The notes under the pieces: generated by a model
The model's database searches: none
What the model was told of the DNA's origin: nothing
Seen by the model: only the letters and a program-made list of their open reading frames with translations
Assembly: GCA_902800495.1 (NCBI GenBank)
Contig: CADCET010000005.1
Span: 1 to 64,000 of the forward strand
Reading direction: 5' to 3'
Length of the DNA stretch: 64,000 bases
From: an uncultured Prevotellaceae bacterium
GTDB taxonomy: Bacteria; Bacteroidota; Bacteroidia; Bacteroidales; Bacteroidaceae
Position numbers and translations under genes: made by a program
In this document: in pieces, positions 41,765 through 51,230 of the stretch
Numbering within the stretch: position 1 is the first letter of the stretch
Layout: each line of letters opens with the position of its first letter

Positions 41765-42160
41765 CAAGAAACGGGCAAAAGCAGCATCATAGTCGGCGCT
41801 CTGTCCGAGCCGTCCGTCAACGATGCACACTAACGTGACATCGCCGCGGAAGCAGAGGGCTTCGTCGGAGGCGCGGAAGATGTCGTGATGGAACACGTAC
41901 TTGATGCCCTCCTTGGTCAGTCTCATCCGAGAGATGAACTCGTCGTCGGGACGCAGGGGTGTCTTGTACTGCAGGTTCATACGGGCGACGACAGCGTCGA
42001 CACCCTTCGCGTGCATCTCGGCGAACGACAGTCCACACTCCTTCAGGAAGAGGTGACGGGTGTGCTCGCAGTAGTGCAGGTAGTTGGCGTTGTTGACGAT
42101 GCCCTCGATGTCACATTCGTAGTCGCGCACCGCCATACGGGTTTCAAAACAGTATTTCAT
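41759..42160 (-). CDS. Acyl-CoA thioesterase (YbgC/FadM-like hot-dog fold)
   Basis: A 133-residue hot-dog thioesterase. The family start is VRDYECDIEGIVNNANYLHY (about residues 9-28), with the Asp of D(I/M)EGIVNNANY as the catalytic residue, then LTKEGIKYVFHHDIFRASD. It hydrolyses acyl-CoA or acyl-ACP. The ATG at 42160 matches family length; a longer frame to 42310 would overlap DUF2851. The stop TGA lies in the end of the GxxExxY element. Confidence 0.88.
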   Translation of the reverse strand: MKYCFETRMAVRDYECDIEGIVNNANYLHYCEHTRHLFLKECGLSFAEMHAKGVDAVVARMNLQYKTPLRPDDEFISRMRLTKEGIKYVFHHDIFRASDEALCFRGDVTLVCIVDGRLGQSADYDAAFARFLT

Positions 42161-42185
42161 TTTTACATTCTTTATTCTTTTTTCT

Positions 42186-43484
42186 TTAGCGCGAAGCGCG
42201 CAGATATTCGTAGCCGATGCGGCAGCGCAGGCAGTCGCGCTTGTCGCAATATTCTTTCTTGAGTTGGATAAGTGCCTGAGAATCACCGGCTGACATGACG
42301 GGCAAGCCACACTGCTGCCACATGCGGATGATGTGGTTGTTCTCAGGCTTCAGCTGTTCGAGCAGGTCGAAGGCGCGGTCGCAGAGTTCCTCTTTCTGGC
42401 GGTGACGCCCCACGGCGAAAAGCATGGGTATGGCCGTGTTGATAATCAACAGGTTCAGCGAACCGTAGGAGAGATGTTTTTCGTTTTTGGCACTGAGCGA
42501 GCCGAAGGTGTAGTGCGTCTCCCAGTAAGGCGTAACGTGCGACGAGAGTAGTGTTTTAAGCTGGTCTACGGTCTTGCACTCCACAAGCTGGCTCAGTCCT
42601 GCCTTCCGTTGGTAGTAGAGGTTGGCCAACTGCGACAGCCGGATATGCGGGAAGTTCTGCGGTCGCAGCCGCAGGAAGTTCCAGCGGGCGGCGTCCATCG
42701 GCTGCATCGAGAACTTATGAGCCAGATATTGGTATTCGTTACGCAACTTGGCCAAGTATCCGTCGTTCAGTGCGTCCTGCTGGTAGTGCTTCGGCACGGT
42801 GTCCAATTCCAACAGTCCTGCCTGTCCCATGAAGATGGCCTCTATCTGGAACAGGTCGTCGCGGTGATGGTCGACAGCCTTCAGTGGTATGTTCAGCGCC
42901 CATTGCTCAAACGTGTCGCTGTTGATGCCGAAGCCGTAGTTGCGGGCCAGGGTGACGAAGTAGGCATCCTCCCACGAACCGCCGCAGCGTTCTGCCCGCC
43001 GTCGTATGTCGTCGGTCTTACGTTCTAAACGCTCCGTCTGCAGGGCCGCCATCCAGGAGTGGACGGTCAGCCGCGTCAGGTCGGGAATGATCTTGTAGCA
43101 CGGCGGGTACTGGTCCGTCTTCTGCAGTTCGTCGTAGTTGTCGCGAATGTGCTGTGGCACGCTGAGTTGCATCTGCGGCAGGTAGTGGCCTACAGAGTTC
43201 TGCACCTCGCGGTCTACCACCTCGCAGACGTGCAGCACCACGTTGTCATAGCGCGTGTCGCGGTCGTGGCCGTGCTGATACCAGTCGGAGGCGCGGTCGT
43301 GAATCTCGACATTGCCCACCCACAGTGTGCCGTCAATCTTCACTTTGGCGTTGAAGAAGTCGGGTCCGGCGTTGTGGTTATGCAGTCCCGGGTCAATAAT
43401 CTCTACTCGTCGGCCGTCGGTAGTCGTCAGCTCCGTCAGTGGCAAGAGTCGGTGCTTCCAAGTGTAGTGTAGCAGCTGTTCCAT
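42186..43484 (-). CDS. DUF2851 family protein
   Basis: A 432-residue Bacteroidetes protein of unknown function. Family marks are GLHNHNAGPDFFNAKVKIDG (about residues 33-52), WVGNVEIHDRASDWYQHGHD and YDNVVLHVCEVVD; the HNAGPDFFNA and NVEIH blocks with spaced acidic residues suggest a restriction-endonuclease-like fold, which is inference. The C-terminus has a four-cysteine motif CDKRDCLRCRIG. It heads the run thioesterase - GxxExxY - dprA - dusB. Confidence 0.88.
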   Translation of the reverse strand: MEQLLHYTWKHRLLPLTELTTTDGRRVEIIDPGLHNHNAGPDFFNAKVKIDGTLWVGNVEIHDRASDWYQHGHDRDTRYDNVVLHVCEVVDREVQNSVGHYLPQMQLSVPQHIRDNYDELQKTDQYPPCYKIIPDLTRLTVHSWMAALQTERLERKTDDIRRRAERCGGSWEDAYFVTLARNYGFGINSDTFEQWALNIPLKAVDHHRDDLFQIEAIFMGQAGLLELDTVPKHYQQDALNDGYLAKLRNEYQYLAHKFSMQPMDAARWNFLRLRPQNFPHIRLSQLANLYYQRKAGLSQLVECKTVDQLKTLLSSHVTPYWETHYTFGSLSAKNEKHLSYGSLNLLIINTAIPMLFAVGRHRQKEELCDRAFDLLEQLKPENNHIIRMWQQCGLPVMSAGDSQALIQLKKEYCDKRDCLRCRIGYEYLRASR

Positions 43485-43509
43485 CGTGTTAATTTCTGCT
43501 TTTTGCTCG

Positions 43510-43517
43510 CAAAGATA
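43510..43517 (-). promoter_or_regulatory. -7 box of the DUF2851-dprA-dusB run
   Basis: TATCTTTG on the minus strand, 26 nt before the ATG at 43484. It is the only clear -7 box found for this five-gene run. Confidence 0.6.
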
Positions 43518-43559
43518 CTAAAAAAAAGTTTATTCCAAAGTTTTTTCAGAAATTATGAT

Positions 43560-43567
43560 TAATTTTG
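43560..43567 (+). promoter_or_regulatory. -7 box of the GH43 gene
   Basis: TAATTTTG, 28 nt before the ATG at 43596; CAAAGTTTTTTCAG upstream covers the -33 zone. Confidence 0.6.
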
Positions 43568-43595
43568 CAGCGATTATTCTATAAAAACGAAAACA

Positions 43596-45452
43596 ATGAA
43601 GAGAACCATTACTACTCTTTTCGCATTGCTGGCTTTAGCTACTACTACTGTGACAGCTGTCACCCTGAAACGCGTGAGCGTACATGACCCCAGTGTCGTT
43701 TACAATCCCAACGACCAGTATTACTATATTTTTGGTACCCATCGGGGATTGGCACGTACCAAAGATATGATGAGCTGGAGTGGAACGACCTACTACTTCA
43801 GGTATAAGGATGCGTCGGGCTCGCCCAAGGTCATTAACAACAGCGTTGGTACCGCCAATGCCTACAAGCCCGTGTTCGAGACGAACTATACCACGACCGT
43901 CACCGTCGGCGGCGCTGAGAAGACCTTTGGCAACTTTGATGCCTTCGCCTGGTCGAATGCCAGTATCGCCAACTACGAAATTAATGGTAATATGTGGGCC
44001 CCCGACGTCATCTATAACAAGAAGATGCAGAAGTGGTGCCTCTACTTCAGCATCAACGGCGAAAGTTGGAAGTCGAGCATCGTCCTGCTGACTGCCGACA
44101 ACATTAACGGCCCTTACGAATATCAGGGTCCTGTCGTCTTCTCAGGCTTCGAGGCGGCCTCAAGCGCCAACTTCAGCTATAAGAAGACCGACCTGGAACT
44201 GGCCCTTGGCACGCAGTCGAGCCTGCCCTCGCGATACACCGCCTATTGGGGCAACCGCTGGCCTCACTGTATCGACCCCTGCGTGTTCTACGACGAGGAG
44301 GGCAAGCTGTGGATGACCTACGGCTCGTGGAGCGGCGGCATCTGGATGCTGCAGCTGAATGAGGACAACGGCCTGCGCGACTACGACGTGAAGTACAACA
44401 TTGCCGGCTCTGGCGACGGCGTTACCAGCGACCCCTACTTCGGCAAGAAGATTGCCGGTGGCTTCTACGTCTCTGGCGAGGGTTCCTACATCAAGCATAT
44501 CGGCGACTACTACTATCTCTTTGTGACATACGGCTTCATGCTGTCGGCAGAGAACGGCACCGACGCTCAGAAGAAGCAGGGTGGCTACCAGATGCGCGTG
44601 TTCCGCTCAACCGCCCCCGACGGGCCGTACAAGGACAACCGCAACCAGAACGCCATCTTCACCGGCGGTGCCACCAACTTCGGCCCGAAGGACAACACCC
44701 ATCGCGGCATCAACATATTCGGTGCCTACAGCGAATGGGGCGGCATGACCAAGGGCGAGCGCGAGCAAGGCCACAACTCCGTCGTCAACGGCGAGGATGG
44801 CCGCTCTTACCTTATCTACCACACGCGTTTCCAGGATCCCGTCATCCCGCAGGGTCACGCCGTGCGTGTCCACCAGCTGTTCGTCAACAAGGACGGCTGG
44901 CTCGTGGCAGCACCGTTTGAGTACACTGGCGAGACGGTGAAGACCGCCGACATCGCCACCACCCAGCAGGTAGCCACCGCCGACATTCCTGGCACCTACA
45001 AGCTGATGATTCACAAGTACGGCCTCAACTACGTTTGGGGCGCACAGGAGACCGTGACACCCGTCGACGTCACCCTCCATGCCGACGGTACCATCAGCGG
45101 TAGCCGCACGGGCACGTGGAGCGTGGAAGAGGGCACGTCGTATGTTACCATGAACATCGGCGGAGCCGTCTACAACGGCGTGATGGTCGACCAGGTTATT
45201 GAGCCAAACACCGCCAACTCGAACATCAACTTTACCGCCACGGCAAAGAACAAGACAAAAGCCTTCACGGGACTGGCCACCAGCGGCGTCACTGCCTGGG
45301 CCTACCGTACGGGCGACGACCCGACATCGGTGAACGGCGTCATCAGCCGTCCGGCGGCAGGTATATGGTTCGACCTGCAGGGACGCCGCATCACGACGCC
45401 TCAGAAGGGCAACATCTACATTCAGAACGGAAAGAAATACATCAACAAATAA
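43596..45452 (+). CDS. Secreted GH43 family arabinanase/arabinosidase
   Basis: A 618-residue exported enzyme with signal peptide MKRTITTLFALLALATTTVT. The five-bladed propeller carries the three GH43 acids: Asp31 in VHDPSVVY, Asp in MWAPDVIYNKK (about 138), and Glu in SGEGSYIKHIG (about 293). The block GSWSGGIWMLQL and a C-terminal beta domain (about 455-580) fit endo-arabinanases. The end DLQGRRITTPQKGNIYI is the short Prevotella exoprotein tail, likely linked to export or anchoring. Together with GH127/GH146 5 kb away it points to arabinan or arabinoxylan side-chain breakdown. dapB follows 8 bp later. Confidence 0.88.
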   Translation: MKRTITTLFALLALATTTVTAVTLKRVSVHDPSVVYNPNDQYYYIFGTHRGLARTKDMMSWSGTTYYFRYKDASGSPKVINNSVGTANAYKPVFETNYTTTVTVGGAEKTFGNFDAFAWSNASIANYEINGNMWAPDVIYNKKMQKWCLYFSINGESWKSSIVLLTADNINGPYEYQGPVVFSGFEAASSANFSYKKTDLELALGTQSSLPSRYTAYWGNRWPHCIDPCVFYDEEGKLWMTYGSWSGGIWMLQLNEDNGLRDYDVKYNIAGSGDGVTSDPYFGKKIAGGFYVSGEGSYIKHIGDYYYLFVTYGFMLSAENGTDAQKKQGGYQMRVFRSTAPDGPYKDNRNQNAIFTGGATNFGPKDNTHRGINIFGAYSEWGGMTKGEREQGHNSVVNGEDGRSYLIYHTRFQDPVIPQGHAVRVHQLFVNKDGWLVAAPFEYTGETVKTADIATTQQVATADIPGTYKLMIHKYGLNYVWGAQETVTPVDVTLHADGTISGSRTGTWSVEEGTSYVTMNIGGAVYNGVMVDQVIEPNTANSNINFTATAKNKTKAFTGLATSGVTAWAYRTGDDPTSVNGVISRPAAGIWFDLQGRRITTPQKGNIYIQNGKKYINK

Positions 45453-45460
45453 ACAAGAAT

Positions 45461-46174
45461 ATGAAAATAGCACTGATAGGCTACGGCAAGATGGGCAAGA
45501 TGATTGAGCAGATTGCCTTAGAGCGTGGCCACGAGATTGTAAGTATCATTGACATTGACAACCAAGAGGACTTCGACAGTCCTGAGTTTGCATCGGCCGA
45601 CGTGGCCATCGAGTTCACCGCTCCGCAGGTGGCCTACGGCAATTACCTGAAGGCCTGGGCCAAGGGCGTGAAAGTGGTGTCTGGCAGTACCGGCTGGATG
45701 AAGGAGCACGGCGATGACGTCCGTAAGGCATGTGCCGACGGCAAGACGCTGTTCTGGGCCTCGAACTTCTCCATCGGCGTGGCTATCTTCTCGGCCGTCA
45801 ACCGCTATTTAGCCAAGATTATGAACCAGTTCCCGCAGTACGACGTGGAGATGGAGGAGACCCACCACGTGCATAAGCTCGACCACCCCAGTGGCACGGC
45901 CATCACGCTGGCTGAGGAGATTGTGGCCGAGATTGACCGCAAGTCCGCCTGGGCCGAGGATACCACCGACCCCAAGATGTTACGAGTAGATCACATACGC
46001 CGGGGCGAGGTGCCTGGCATCCACACCATCCGTTACGACTCGGACGCCGACCTCATCACCATTACTCACGACGCCCACAGCCGCAAGGGCTTTGCCCTCG
46101 GTGCCGTGCTGGCTGCTGAGTATACCAAGGATCACGAGGGTCTGCTGACCATTTCGGACATGTTTTCGTTTTAG
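45461..46174 (+). CDS. dapB: 4-hydroxy-tetrahydrodipicolinate reductase
   Basis: A 237-residue lysine/diaminopimelate pathway enzyme. NAD(P) binding is by MKIALIGYGKMGKMIEQIA, the substrate block is EMEETHHVHKLDHPSGTA (His pair about residues 134-135, Lys138), and the domain closes with RRGEVPGIHTI. The ATG at 45461 fits the family; the open frame to 45365 overlaps GH43. The stop TAG is followed at once by a heptamer array leading into lepB. Confidence 0.95.
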   Translation: MKIALIGYGKMGKMIEQIALERGHEIVSIIDIDNQEDFDSPEFASADVAIEFTAPQVAYGNYLKAWAKGVKVVSGSTGWMKEHGDDVRKACADGKTLFWASNFSIGVAIFSAVNRYLAKIMNQFPQYDVEMEETHHVHKLDHPSGTAITLAEEIVAEIDRKSAWAEDTTDPKMLRVDHIRRGEVPGIHTIRYDSDADLITITHDAHSRKGFALGAVLAAEYTKDHEGLLTISDMFSF

Positions 46175-46197
46175 GAGTAAGGAGTAAGTAGTAAGGA
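46174..46197. repeat. Heptanucleotide repeat between dapB and lepB
   Basis: Three and a half units of GGAGTAA starting on the G of the dapB TAG stop and ending 3 nt before the lepB ATG (46200). It fills the whole spacer, and its GGAG cores could serve as ribosome binding sites. Confidence 0.8.
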
Positions 46198-46199
46198 AA

Positions 46200-47633
46200 A
46201 TGGTAAAAAAGAAAGAAAAGCTGAATCCTAAGAAGCAGTGGGCGAAGTTCATCGTCGTACTGGTGCTTTACCTGCTGTTCCTCTACTGGGTCAAGTCGTG
46301 GTGGGGACTGCTCGTCGTGCCCTTCATCTACGACGTCTATATCACCAAGAAAATCAAGTGGCAGTGGTGGAAGGAGTCCGAGGGACCCGTACGCTGGGTC
46401 ATGTCGTGGGTTGATGCATTGGTCTTCGCCCTCGTCGCCGTCTACTTCATCAACCTGTTCTTCTTCCAGAACTACGTCATACCTTCCTCGTCGTTAGAGA
46501 AGTCGCTGCTGACGGGCGACTACCTCTTCGTGTCGAAGGTGAGCTACGGCCCGCGCATCCCTGAGACGCCGCTGACCATGCCGCTGACACAGCACACGCT
46601 GCCCGTCTTCGAGTGCAAGTCGTACATCGATTGGCCGCACTGGGACTACCGCCGCGTAAAAGGTCTGGGTAAAGTCGAGCTGAACGACATCGTCGTCTTC
46701 AACTTCCCGGCTGGCGACACCCTCTGTTCGGCGCCCCAGTATCAGGCCTACGACTTCTACCAGATGTGCTACGGCATAGGCTACCAGCTCTATCCGCAGC
46801 GGCCAAACCCCGACTCGCTCACGGCGGAGCAGCGGCTGAAGTTCTACCAGACGGTCTATCAGGCCGGACGCGCACAAATAGCTGCCAACTTCGCTGAGTA
46901 TGGTGACATCATCACTCGTCCTGCCGACCGTCGCGAGAACTACGTGAAGCGCTGCGTGGGTCTGCCGGGACAGACGCTACAGATTAAGAACCGCATCGTC
47001 TACCTCGACGGCAAGGCTAACAAGGAGCCCGACAACGTGCAGTACACCTATTACGTGAAACTGCGCCAGGGACTGCCCGACGAACTGATGCAGGACCTCG
47101 GCATCTCCATGGAAGACCTCATGAGCCTGAACCAGATGGGCTACATGCCGCTGACGCAGCACGCCGTCGACGTGCTCGGCGCCCGCAAGGACCTGGTGGA
47201 GAGCATCAAGCTCGTCACCGACGCCAGCGACACCGACATCTACCCGCTCAACGGCAACAAGCACTGGACGCGCGACAACTACGGCCCCGTCTGGATTCCC
47301 AAGAAGGGAGCCACGCTGAAGCTCACACTCGACAACCTGCCCGTCTACGAGCGACCCATACGCACCTACGAGGGCAACCAGCTCGAAGTACGCAACGGCA
47401 AGATTTACATCAACGGCAAGCCGTCCAACGAATATACCTTCAAGATGGACTACTACTGGATGCAGGGCGACAACCGCCACAACTCCGCCGACTCCCGCTA
47501 CTGGGGCTTCGTGCCCGAGGACCACATCGTCGGCAAGCCCATCTTCATCTGGTGGTCCAGCGACCCCGACCGCCGCGGCATCAACGGCATCCGTTGGCAC
47601 CGCCTCTTCCGCTTCGTCGATAATATTAAGTGA
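46200..47633 (+). CDS. lepB: Signal peptidase I
   Basis: A 477-residue inner-membrane serine protease. After a basic start come membrane segments at about 16-45 and 75-95. The catalytic Ser is in IPSSSLEKSL (about residue 98), substrate-binding GDYLFVSKVSYG follows, and the general base Lys is in YVKRCVGLPG (about 249). The C-terminal box is WMQGDNRHNSADSRYWGF. The protein is longer than E. coli LepB because of a large insertion between the Ser and Lys boxes, usual in Bacteroidetes. It overlaps the next gene by 4 bp. Confidence 0.93.
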   Translation: MVKKKEKLNPKKQWAKFIVVLVLYLLFLYWVKSWWGLLVVPFIYDVYITKKIKWQWWKESEGPVRWVMSWVDALVFALVAVYFINLFFFQNYVIPSSSLEKSLLTGDYLFVSKVSYGPRIPETPLTMPLTQHTLPVFECKSYIDWPHWDYRRVKGLGKVELNDIVVFNFPAGDTLCSAPQYQAYDFYQMCYGIGYQLYPQRPNPDSLTAEQRLKFYQTVYQAGRAQIAANFAEYGDIITRPADRRENYVKRCVGLPGQTLQIKNRIVYLDGKANKEPDNVQYTYYVKLRQGLPDELMQDLGISMEDLMSLNQMGYMPLTQHAVDVLGARKDLVESIKLVTDASDTDIYPLNGNKHWTRDNYGPVWIPKKGATLKLTLDNLPVYERPIRTYEGNQLEVRNGKIYINGKPSNEYTFKMDYYWMQGDNRHNSADSRYWGFVPEDHIVGKPIFIWWSSDPDRRGINGIRWHRLFRFVDNIK

Positions 47634-48130
47634 AAAATGGCCTGAAGTTTCTGCTTGCGCTCGCCGTCGCGTTCATCGTCATGCTCGTGTTCCGGGCGTT
47701 GGTCTTTACCATTTACACCGTCCCCGATTCCTCGGGGGATCCGACCTTCAAGGCGGGCGACCGTGTGATGGTAAACCGTTGGTCGTATGGTCTGCGTACG
47801 GGCGACGACGGACTCTTCAGCTACGGACGGCTCTGCCGGCAGTCGGTCAGTAAAGGCGATCTGGTGGCCGTCGACGATTCCTTGGGACAGGTGATGATAG
47901 GCCGCTGCACGGCCTTGCCTGGCGACACCATCCGCCTGCAGCAGCGCACCTTCATCGTACCTGGCCGCGACGCCACCTGTGCCCATCACGACTATTATTT
48001 CATCGACCGTGTCGGTCTTGTTCGCGAGGCCCAGATTATAGGCCGCGTCTTCCTCGTCGTTTATAACCATACGCCCGGCTATGTCTTCTGGATGGGTAAC
48101 GACCCGTCGCGTGTGCTGTTACCGCTATGA
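47630..48130 (+). CDS. S26-type signal peptidase paralogue, catalytic Lys not seen
   Basis: A 166-residue LepB-like protein starting at GTG (GTGA overlap with lepB). It has one N-terminal membrane segment (about 6-27), a Ser box VPDSSGDPTF in place of PSGSMEPT, and GDRVMVNRWSYG. The position of the general-base Lys (YVKR in lepB) reads MIGRCTALPGD, so the Lys is replaced. The C-terminal box is reduced to YVFWMGNDPSR. Such short second copies follow lepB in other Bacteroidetes as I recall; it may be inactive or a partner of LepB. Confidence 0.8.
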   Translation: MKNGLKFLLALAVAFIVMLVFRALVFTIYTVPDSSGDPTFKAGDRVMVNRWSYGLRTGDDGLFSYGRLCRQSVSKGDLVAVDDSLGQVMIGRCTALPGDTIRLQQRTFIVPGRDATCAHHDYYFIDRVGLVREAQIIGRVFLVVYNHTPGYVFWMGNDPSRVLLPL

Positions 48131-48762
48131 ACGCCCTCCTATCCACCACCTACTTCGGGCCCATACAGTGGTACCAGAAGCTTTATCGTGCCGATACGGT
48201 GCTGATAGAGCGCTGCGAGTCGTTTCAGAAGCAGACCTACCGCAACCGCTGTCTTATTGCCTCCACGCAAGGCGTTCAGGCACTCACCGTACCCGTAAGA
48301 ATTGAAGGCTCGTCACTGATAACTAATAGCCGCATCAGCGACCACGGCAACTGGCGTCACCTCCACTGGAACGCCCTGAAGTCGGCCTACGGCGAGTCGC
48401 CTTTCTTCGAGTATTACGAAGACGACCTACGTCCCTTCTTCCAGCCCGACTGGGAGTTCCTGTTCGACTTCAACGAAGCCATCCGCAAGAAGATGTGTGA
48501 GCTGCTCGACATCCACCCCAACGTTCACTACACAGAGTCGTTTACCTCACCCCTCGACATTTCTCGCACCTCGCACCTCGTACCTCGTACCTCGCACCTC
48601 GACTACCGCCACGCCATCCAGCCCAAGCACCCCGCGCCCGATGCCGACTTCACCCCTCGCCCCTACTACCAGGTCTACCGCGAGAAACACGGCTTCCTGC
48701 CCAACCTCAGCATCCTCGACCTGCTGATGAACATGGGTCCGGAAAGCATCTTCTACTTATAA
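48127..48762 (+). CDS. WbqC family protein
   Basis: A 211-residue WbqC-like protein: TTYFGPIQWYQKLYRADTVL at the start, QKQTYRNRCLIAS, TVPVR and SRISDHGNWRHLHWNALKSA. Family members occur in O-antigen and glycopeptide clusters and may be acyl- or aminotransferase-associated, but the reaction is unknown. It overlaps the S26 paralogue by 4 bp. A heptamer array encodes SRTSHLVPRTSHLDY (about residues 146-158) in the middle of the protein without breaking the frame. Confidence 0.85.
   Translation: MNALLSTTYFGPIQWYQKLYRADTVLIERCESFQKQTYRNRCLIASTQGVQALTVPVRIEGSSLITNSRISDHGNWRHLHWNALKSAYGESPFFEYYEDDLRPFFQPDWEFLFDFNEAIRKKMCELLDIHPNVHYTESFTSPLDISRTSHLVPRTSHLDYRHAIQPKHPAPDADFTPRPYYQVYREKHGFLPNLSILDLLMNMGPESIFYL
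48563..48601. repeat. Heptanucleotide tandem repeat inside the wbqC-like gene
   Basis: About 5.6 units of CTCG(C/T)AC. They encode a Thr/Ser/His/Leu-rich loop. Confidence 0.8.
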
Positions 48763-48794
48763 GTAAGGTCATGACCCTGTATCGTCTTTTTCCG

Positions 48795-51230
48795 TTACTT
48801 GATAATCCATTCGAAAAGACCGGCAGAATTGTCGGAGGGTAGTGTCACCTCCAATCGTACGGCCTTCGTTGTAACAGGATCGAAGTTGACGGTACATGCG
48901 GAACCTTTGTCTGTAGGATAGCCATCGGCTCCAGTGACAGGCATCCACCGTCCTTGGGCGTCCTGATAAAGGACACGCCATGACTGAGGTACACGGCATC
49001 CGCCCCAAGGACCGTCGTCGTACCAATAGACAGTGGCACTCTGAACCGTACTCTCAGCAGGGAATTCGTAGCCGATCCACTCTGTTGTACCGTTTTTGGG
49101 CCACCAGTGAGTATATGGGATGGAGCGGTCATACTCGTCTTTCGGAATCAGACGGTCGTTGACTGATGACAGCGCCGGAACGGGTGAGGAGCTGCTTACT
49201 TTACTCTCTGAAGCTAAGGTTGCTGGTTGAGTAGGTGTCGTGGCGTTCAAATCTTGTGGCAGCCAGACTCTCATCTTGCCACTTCCGCGATGACACCAGG
49301 CATAATATGGAATTAGTGTCAGTGCCTGTTCAGTTGTCTCTAATCGCCCCTGTTTGTTGAAGTTCAAGGTTTGGGCGTCGGTCGTTAATGTCAGGATTGG
49401 AGTGCCTGCAATCTCGCCTTTGCCGAGCCGGAACTGGGGGTTCTGATTGATGAGGGCACACATGATGTCGAAGCAGTTGTCGGGATGTTCTGCACAATAC
49501 ACGAGCGGGCCGCGCTCCACACTCACCATACCACGGTCGGCCGCTACCTTCTGATTGGCTCGGACGGTACGAGGCTCCATGTCAAAATGAATATGTATCT
49601 TGTCGCCCTTCTTCCATTTACGGTCAATGGTGTAATAGCCGTCTTGCGTCAAATCTCCAGCGACCTCACGCCCGTTTACCTTGACAGCGTAGCCTAAACG
49701 CTTATTGTCATAATACTGATAGAGGTTTGAGGGAACCACTTGGCCACGCACCCAACCTGGAATACGGATTTTCATGGCAAATTGTCCGGCGGTATTCTGG
49801 TCAATCGAAACAATAATATCGCCATTCCAGGGGTACTCTGTTGTCTGACTCAGACTCACTTTCTTGCCGGCAACTCTCAGACTGCTCTTGTTTGAGAGAA
49901 ACAGATTAACGTAGACATGACGATCCTTCACGGCGTAGACGTAACCGGGCACGGAGGGGATAAAGCGACAGATGTTGCTTGGGCAACAAGCGCAGCCGAA
50001 CCATGCCTGACGCTGATGCTGTCCCATCGACTCCAAGGGGTTGGGATAGAAGAAACCGTTGCCTTCGAGTGATACACCGCTGATAAGTCCGTTGTAGAGT
50101 GTTCTTTCCAGAACGTCGTAATATTTCGACTCGCCATGTAAAAGGAACAGGCGGTAGTTCACATACACATGACCAATGGCTGCACAGGTCTCGCAATAGG
50201 CACTCATGTTGGGCAGTTCATAATTCTTGCCAAAGGCCTCGCCACTGGCTGTCGCACCAATGCCTCCGGTAATATACAGTTTCTTGGAGACGATATTCTC
50301 CCAAATGGCGTCGATGGCTTTGACGTAGTCCTGGTCACCCGTAAGTGCAGCCACATCGGCCATACCGGCATACATATAGGCAGCGCGGACAGCATGGCCT
50401 ACAGCTTCGCCCTGTTCGACAACGGGTTTGTGGCTTTGCGAGTATTCGGTCTTGATGGCTGTCTTTCCGCGATGGTCGAGAAGGAATTTGGCAAAGTCAA
50501 GGTATTTCTTCTTGCCAGTAGCCAGATAGAGGCGGGCCATAGCCATTTCTGCTATCTGGTGGCCAGGCACGACGCGCATCTGTCCGGGAAGTGGCCCCAC
50601 CTCCTTGCAAGCCACGTCAGCGTAGCGACAGGCAATGTCTAAGAACTTGCGCTTGCCTGTCGCCTGCCAATAAGCTACGGCACCCTCTACCATGTGGCCA
50701 AGGTTGTAAAGCTCATGGCTCAGGTCTTCCTCCTTCACCCATCGACGGTCGCCAGCCCAGTGGTGCGGGTCGGCAGGGTTCTGGGTGCGCGCGGTGTAGA
50801 GATACCCGTCCGCCTCCTGTGCTTTCCCGATGATGTCAATGACAGAGTCGCAGTAAGCCTCCAAACGTTTGTCCGGATAGGTCTGAAGGATGTAGGCGGC
50901 TCCCTCCAGCGTCTTATAGGGGTCGGTGTCGTCAAAAGAGTAGCCCACGCCATTGACCTTAAACACCTTCGACGGGTCTTCGAGGTGTGCTGCTGCGTTC
51001 TCGAAGTTCTTGTACCGCCCTTCGCTCTCACATTTAGAGAAGGCAAGAGGTATCGTGACCTTACGACTGGCCTCTAATCGTTGTCCCCAGAACGTGCCAG
51101 CGGTTATCTTGACACTCGTAAACGGTACGGGATCGATAGCGTACCCGTGCGCTGTAGTCTGTTTCCCTTGTGCGCTGGCCAACAGACTCACCATCAGTCC
51201 CAGCACCGTTGTTGTTACTCTTTTATTCAT
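48795..51230 (-). CDS. GH127 beta-L-arabinofuranosidase
   Basis: An 811-residue secreted enzyme with signal peptide MNKRVTTTVLGLMVSLLASA. The alpha/alpha-barrel (about 40-430) carries the GH127 active site: YCETCAAIG (Glu and Cys, about 345-353) and FGCACCPSN (Cys nucleophile and zinc Cys, about 413-421). Beta-sandwich domains follow (about 430-650), and the C-terminal 150 residues contain an F5/8-type carbohydrate-binding domain (GCRVPQSWRVLYQDAQGRW). GH127 removes beta-L-arabinofuranose from plant glycoproteins or pectin. Its start overlaps the GH146 gene by 8 bp. Confidence 0.9.
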   Translation of the reverse strand: MNKRVTTTVLGLMVSLLASAQGKQTTAHGYAIDPVPFTSVKITAGTFWGQRLEASRKVTIPLAFSKCESEGRYKNFENAAAHLEDPSKVFKVNGVGYSFDDTDPYKTLEGAAYILQTYPDKRLEAYCDSVIDIIGKAQEADGYLYTARTQNPADPHHWAGDRRWVKEEDLSHELYNLGHMVEGAVAYWQATGKRKFLDIACRYADVACKEVGPLPGQMRVVPGHQIAEMAMARLYLATGKKKYLDFAKFLLDHRGKTAIKTEYSQSHKPVVEQGEAVGHAVRAAYMYAGMADVAALTGDQDYVKAIDAIWENIVSKKLYITGGIGATASGEAFGKNYELPNMSAYCETCAAIGHVYVNYRLFLLHGESKYYDVLERTLYNGLISGVSLEGNGFFYPNPLESMGQHQRQAWFGCACCPSNICRFIPSVPGYVYAVKDRHVYVNLFLSNKSSLRVAGKKVSLSQTTEYPWNGDIIVSIDQNTAGQFAMKIRIPGWVRGQVVPSNLYQYYDNKRLGYAVKVNGREVAGDLTQDGYYTIDRKWKKGDKIHIHFDMEPRTVRANQKVAADRGMVSVERGPLVYCAEHPDNCFDIMCALINQNPQFRLGKGEIAGTPILTLTTDAQTLNFNKQGRLETTEQALTLIPYYAWCHRGSGKMRVWLPQDLNATTPTQPATLASESKVSSSSPVPALSSVNDRLIPKDEYDRSIPYTHWWPKNGTTEWIGYEFPAESTVQSATVYWYDDGPWGGCRVPQSWRVLYQDAQGRWMPVTGADGYPTDKGSACTVNFDPVTTKAVRLEVTLPSDNSAGLFEWIIK

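Noticed and set aside
44607-45473. A 288-codon minus-strand frame opposite the GH43 gene
   Set aside because: Same reason: low-information Val/Ala/Asp composition mirrored from a strong coding gene.
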